Shown here: one piece after another, positions 59,014-64,000 of the stretch | Layout of the letters: every line of letters starts with the position of its first letter | Numbering within the stretch: the stretch's first letter is position 1 | The notes under the pieces: model-generated | Database searches by the model: none | What the model was told of the DNA's origin: nothing | The model's input: the letters and a program-made list of their open reading frames with translations, nothing else | DNA from: Chrysaora quinquecirrha | Lineage: Eukaryota > Cnidaria > Scyphozoa > Semaeostomeae > Pelagiidae | Assembly: GCA_014526335.1 (NCBI GenBank) | Contig: JACTAT010000034.1 | Coordinates: 1 to 64,000 of the forward strand | Length of the DNA stretch: 64,000 nt | Direction: 5' to 3' | Position numbers and translations under genes: made by a program

Positions 59014-59555
59014 CGCAGTTTTTTTACAAGCAACCGCTTATAAGCAACAAAGATGTAGAAGGCCTAAAACTTTAAACAACGTATAGTACAACAGGAAAAA
59101 CCTAAACAACATTGTAAATTTTAAATAATTTATATTCACTGCAATCAATTGAGAATTGATCAACATAGAAGCTATTTCCATTCATTTGCCTTCAAAACTC
59201 CCATATCAACGGAGTGTTACTGATTACGTACATCATTTCATTGAGGGTTTCTTTAACTTTCAATAAAAAGTCTCTATATGGTAACAATTACATGGTACTT
59301 CTTGACTGATGTTATTTATAGTATTTCTTTGCTGTATACTAGGTGTTCTAGTGTTATGTTGTATAAAAAGCTATAGCATAACTCCAAATTTTGCTGTTTT
59401 TCTAGCCTCAATACTATTCTTAGGGCGAAAAATATACAGTGAAAATTAAGCAACTATTAAACAACTTTTGCTACTAAAAGGTGGCCAAAAGAAGTCCAAA
59501 AATGAGCAACTTTTTAACTAGGCCGGAGCGAAGTTGCTTATAAAAAAACTGCGTG
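59014..59555. mobile_element. MITE family 3 (AAGCAAC word, CGCAG ends)
   Basis: The ends CGCAGTTTTTTTACAAGC and GCTTATAAAAAAACTGCG are inverted and flanked by TA. The interior repeats AAGCAACT, TTTAAACAAC and similar words, and shares ATGTAGAAGGCC with family 1 near its left end. Confidence 0.75.
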
Positions 59556-60149
59556 TATCATTCAAGAAGAAACCGCCATGATGTACTCTAGAAGTCCTTT
59601 TTAATTGAGAATCAAGAAACTCTTCTTGAGAGGCTGAATAAAGCATCTGATAAAAAGTGCGCCGAAACCCATGGTGGTTCAAAAACAGGGGGTTTCTAAC
59701 AGCTAAGCTAATCCATTTTTCAATGTAGGCTTTCTAGTATTCCCTTCAGGGAAAGTAACTCCTATGGAGGGATCGGTCGGTATGCTAAGTGCCTCTGAGA
59801 AGCCCGAGGGTGGGCCAATAACTAGGGCAAGATTTTGAAATGATAGCCCAAAAGCTAACCAGTGAAAAACTTCTCCAAGGATATATATTTCATTCTTTGC
59901 TGCAATAAGAGGTAACGTTTACCCATAGCATTGGTATGTTTTCATTAAACAGACTCATAACTAGGGCAAAAAGTTCAAAACTGTTAAACTCAGATATAAC
60001 CCGGTAAAAAAAGTCACAGAACAGGACCCATGAACCGGGCGAAATATGGCAAATTCACCCACAACCCGAGCAGTCACATGTATACCTGCCCTTTTATAGG
60101 AGTTACCCACTCGTTCCCTCTGTTGCTTGCAACTTTTTACATCTTCTTT
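59556..60149. other. No gene recognised
   Basis: Spacer sequence with no convincing ORF. Confidence 0.3.
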
Positions 60150-60600
60150 TTCTTTGCTTTGTACAGGTTTCATGTTTCATCTTTTCTTGTTTTATGCAAT
60201 GCAACGGTTTTTACTTTGTATAGGTTTCTGCTTTATCATTCTGATCGGGTTGTTTCTATCTATAACTTTGTATTAGCTTCTGTTTCATAGCTTTAGAGAT
60301 TCAGCGCTCTGCAGGTTTCCGTTTTGTAATAGTTTCATGCTTTGTACAGGTTTCTGCTTTGTACCCTTATCTATTTAGAAAAAGAGGTTTTACGTATACA
60401 TTTTCATCTTTTTAGATTTTGTTACTTTGATTATGTTTCTCTTTCACAACTTTATAGGCTGTTGGTTAGATGTTTGGTTGTTACGAATTTATTGTTATTT
60501 TTGCTTTGTATAGGTTTCTAGTCTATAAAGTTTTCTATTTCTTTTTATGTCAGGCTTTACATAGGTTTGGTTTTGGTTTTATTGGTTTCAACCCTTTTAC
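60150..60600. repeat. Degenerate CTTTGTAYAGGTTTC array
   Basis: The word CTTTGTACAGGTTTC or CTTTGTATAGGTTTC recurs at irregular spacing about seven to nine times in T-rich DNA, with decayed versions between. The 60601-61559 flank shows nothing identifiable. Confidence 0.7.
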
Positions 60601-61559
60601 TTTGACATGTTGCCTTTGCTGTGTAACGGCTTCGGGCGCCGTAAGGCGTGCACAATTTGAATAGTTCCAAGAAAAATCGTTTAGCCTGACTTTTGCATTT
60701 TTTACAACCGCTTTGCAAGCTTATTTCAATCCTGGTTTTGAAGAAAAAATTACATGTAGGAAGGCAAAATTAAATATCCCCCACTCCCTTCATTACTCTA
60801 TGCCAACAAAATTGAGATCGAGACTGTTCTCCGACCATTTCCGTTGCAACATTTTTAAGATTTACATTTCAACTATTGCGCACGTTTATTACAATTAAAA
60901 ATCAATTCGAAACTGATCTGACTTTAATTGAAAAAAGTCGAAAAACAACATAATATTTAAACAGCCGCCAGCTGAAACTATACGCCAAGCAGTGGGGAGT
61001 TTCGATGTTAAATTTCATTGAATGCATATTCCTAACTTTCGGTATTCTATTGATATATTCAGATAGCTTTTTGATTGATTCTTCTTTATTTTGCGATTAA
61101 TGTTTGCAAGAACATTAAATAGACTTCTATTTCTATTGAAAAAGTAGACCGAGGTTTTTACAATAAAAGAAACATTAAATAACCATGTCTCATTCCTGTA
61201 CGAAACGCGTTTATCTATAGACTACAAAAAATTTCCATCTGTCGATTTTTTTGATAGTTTAAAAGCATCTTATTCGTTATCTATTAATTTTAGTTTGCGT
61301 GTAGATTAAACATTCTTTAATTTCCATTTAGAAGTCGAGTCGGGCATCTCCAATTCAAGAAAGTGCTTTATTCCACACTCTAAGTCCAAAATATCCATCG
61401 ATTTGCAAGTTTCTTTAGAATTCGAAACCTAAACATTGCCGCATGCTTTAAATCAAAGTTTCTAGAGTTGTAGATTTGTAGAATTTGTTTGTAGATTTGT
61501 ATTCTACAATCAGAATTCTAGATTGCAAAAAGAATACTGCCAAAACCGTCAACTTCTGA

Positions 61560-62913
61560 CAGAGGCGGACTGGCAACGAATATCCAGGGTTGCTACTTCC
61601 AGTAAAAGGGCCCGTACCTACAGTAGCTTATTTATCATATACGTTGGCTGCTGCTAGCTCTTCCCTCCAAAAAATCCATAAGGATGCATTATCGTCATCG
61701 TGAGAAATTCATTTGCGACAACCCAACCGGTCCCAAACCGAGATATCGTAGCCAGCAGACTCGACCTTCTAAGTTAGCATAATCATTAATTTCGATGTAA
61801 CACAACATTTGTACAATACAGTACCAGAATACATTGGGGCTTTTATTAATTGTAGGGTCGCTAGCACCAGTGGAGGGGCACAAATGAAACTCGAGCACGT
61901 TTGTAGCAATGTGCGCCGAAGGCGCAACTCCATTTAGGGGTCCAGGGGCGTGCTCCTCCAGAAAATTAGGAAACATTGTAACTTAGAAACGCTCTAATGA
62001 CCATTTTGAGCATTTTGAGACCGCTAAACTACAATTTTCGTCGCACTTAAATGAATTTCTGCCAATCCAAAAGGATCAACCTTATCTCCCATGATTTCTA
62101 GAATCTATTTACTGCCTGTTATCGAGACTCGTTGCTACTGACACGTAGAAAACATACAAGACATAAAAATTTCTTTCAACTCTAGGCAATAACCCACCCT
62201 CAAACATGATTCTGCCATAGGACAACATTAATTAGATCACCCAGAGTGAGCGGAAAATTTCAACGAGGATTGTTTTCGAATAGTTGGCAGGGCTAGATCC
62301 TCGTTTCAACTCAGAATCTGTCCACATCGAAACCTAAAAGTCGCTTCTGTGTAGATAGAAAGAGTTCGCTTTCTCATTTGGACTCTTCAATTCATTTTCA
62401 TTGTACTTCCCGCCTAAAGCTGATTGATGTTTCAAACACAATGCTAATTTAGCTCTTCTTTCTGATTGGTGCATTTCGATCCGCATCTGGTAGAAGTTCC
62501 GCTTTAGTCTAAGTGTTTTTGGCCTGTTTCTGACGTTCATACTCTGAGGAGTGGCAGACAAAAAAGCTTTCGCTGGTTATCGCAATTATAAAAATTTCTA
62601 TAGATATTACATTTCCCGATCTGAGTTGCAAAATCTCTGTGTCATAAACCGCTTACTCCCCACTTAATGTAAGCCGCACGCTGGATAGGGGTCGAAGCCG
62701 TGAAGCCGCAAACCTACAATAGGCCCCCCAAAGGCTGATGTAAAATATTTGCGTTCAAAATCCCATCTTGATTTCTATTGATTGTAATCTCTAGCAATAA
62801 AGATTAGTATGAATGATGAAAAGTTAATTTGTTGTAATTTATCAATTAAGGGCCCGGTAGCATGAGGGCCCAGGTTGCGATCGCAACCTAGCATCCCTGC
62901 CAGTCCGCCCCTG
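61560..62913. mobile_element. hAT-type nonautonomous element (1354 bp)
   Basis: The ends CAGAGGCGGACTGGCA and TGCCAGTCCGCCCCTG are inverted with one mismatch. ACTTCTGA is duplicated exactly on both sides (61552-61559 and 62914-62921). No transposase is readable. An R1 copy lies inside at 62311-62580. Confidence 0.9.
62311..62580 (+). repeat. Repeat R1, uninterrupted copy
   Basis: It begins CAGAATCTGTCCACATCG and ends near GACAAAAAAGCTTTCG, and serves as the reference order for the other copies. It sits inside the hAT-type element at 61560-62913. Confidence 0.7.
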
Positions 62914-62921
62914 ACTTCTGA

Positions 62922-64000
62922 TCCAGTTTTTGGCATGCATTGATTTTAACGAGAAGAAATGCATTTTTTCAGTCCCCATATTTTGTTTGACAAGAAGATG
63001 AAATGCTGAAGAAATCATGAAACTGTTGCGTTCCAGTTATAGGTCTCTATAAATTTCTTCAATACGAACTTAGCTTCCAAGAAAGCCTTTCCTAGATCCT
63101 CGCCGAACCCTCAAACATTGTTTTTCAAACACTTTTGATAACGTTCTTTGAATTTTTGAAACATTGCATAAAAAGCAAAACTAAGCAAAAGTTGCTACAC
63201 AATGTTTTTGGAAAAGTTTACAAATCTTGATGCACAAGCACAAATGTTTGATGAGCAATGCTGAGGGCGGTCTCCACCAGAAGATTCAAATGTTTTTCAC
63301 AACGATCGTCAATAAAATTTTGCTGCGAAAAAGTCCTTTCAATCTCCACTTAGTTTAGTACCATGAAAGAAGAAACAAAAGAATAGTGAAAATTCAGGTA
63401 AAAGTTAATCTCAAGAAAATTTTGAAAATTGTGAAGCCAGAATTGCTCTAATGACCCTTTTGGAACCCTTAAAATGCTATTTTCCTGGCACTTCATCAAA
63501 GGCTTTGTTTGAACTGCTGGGCGAACACATTTGCCTAGCGAAAAGAAGAAACTACGTTCCTTGCTTCCAGCGATTTTTTTCGATGCAGATATAAACTGCG
63601 CATAATCGTCGCGAATTTTACTGATCGTCCTTAAAATCGTCTAGGGATATTGGAGTTACGGTAAAACGTTATATACATCACGCAAACTCTCCTATGATTG
63701 ACCAACAATGTTTGATCGTTTGGCCATGTTTACTCCGAATGTTTTGAACCGTAATCTAGATCATGTGTTTACAACTTTTGGTATGCATGCAGCAATATTG
63801 AATTAAGGACAATGAATGCACACGAGAAGGGCATATGTAGCTACAGAGCTTAGCTATACAGCAATGCATTCGTGTATATGAGAATGGCGAACTTCTTAAA
63901 ACCATATCGGTTGTCTCACTTTACAACTAGCCAATCACATCCGCCGATGAAGTCACATGCTTATAATTACAACACGATGATTGATTACTTCAAAAATTTA
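62922..64000. other. Repeat-rich tail of the window, no gene recognised
   Basis: 63380-63490 resembles 61990-62060 (GCTCTAATGACC, TTTTGG/TTTTGA words). 63100-63300 carries AACATTG/CAATGTT words like those at 44018-44640. No ORF is convincing. Confidence 0.35.

Noticed and set aside
61695..61976. 93-codon minus-strand ORF
   Set aside because: It lies within a hAT-type element and overlaps its noncoding subterminal sequence.

Overview
The window is animal nuclear DNA, AT-rich and intron-containing, and most likely from a cnidarian, probably an anthozoan (sea anemone or coral). The reasons are the small GT-AG introns, a secreted WSC-like/TSP1/VWA protein of a kind common in anthozoans, an intronless class A receptor with a very short N-terminus, and a dense mix of DIRS, Penelope, LINE, hAT, piggyBac and pogo-type elements. 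No bacterial gene, operon or CRISPR array is present. The organism call is inference; the genes rest on reading splice sites and conserved motifs.

Genes, left to right: (1) the last two coding exons of an unrecognised acidic-tailed protein (+, 50-1311); (2) ZNHIT2, two exons (-, 6446-8283); (3) OGA, the O-GlcNAc hydrolase, ten exons (+, 8602-19712), head-to-head with ZNHIT2 across about 318 bp; (4) a MADF-BESS DNA-binding protein, two exons (+, 21080-23270); (5) a single-exon class A GPCR (+, 37902-38857); (6) a seven-exon secreted protein with signal peptide, WSC-like domain, TSP1 and VWA (-, 49417-58768). OGA exon 9 and the GPCR each lack a single T in a short T-run. Both would read through with one more T, which points to assembly under-calls before pseudogenes.

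The rest is repeat-rich. 23.3-36.2 kb holds palindrome-rich elements, MITEs, microsatellites, a decayed DIRS-like retrotransposon and a 37-bp satellite of about 45 copies. 36.3-37.05 kb holds alternating ~78-bp monomers just upstream of the GPCR. 39-48.8 kb is a pile of nested insertions: a Penelope element flanked by inverted repeats, a hAT inside a MITE inside an older repeat, and a LINE tail. The introns of the VWA gene carry three more tandem or hairpin structures. Many insertions show readable target-site duplications (TTAA, TA, 8 bp, 9 bp, 13 bp), so the order of events can be reconstructed.

Functionally the genes look unrelated to one another except for the ZNHIT2-OGA pair, which probably shares a bidirectional promoter. 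I see no single new operon-like system. The most unusual signals are a set of MITE families in which one repeated word has changed in step at the termini and internally, a small high-complementarity hairpin in a VWA-gene intron, and satellites that are open in several frames.
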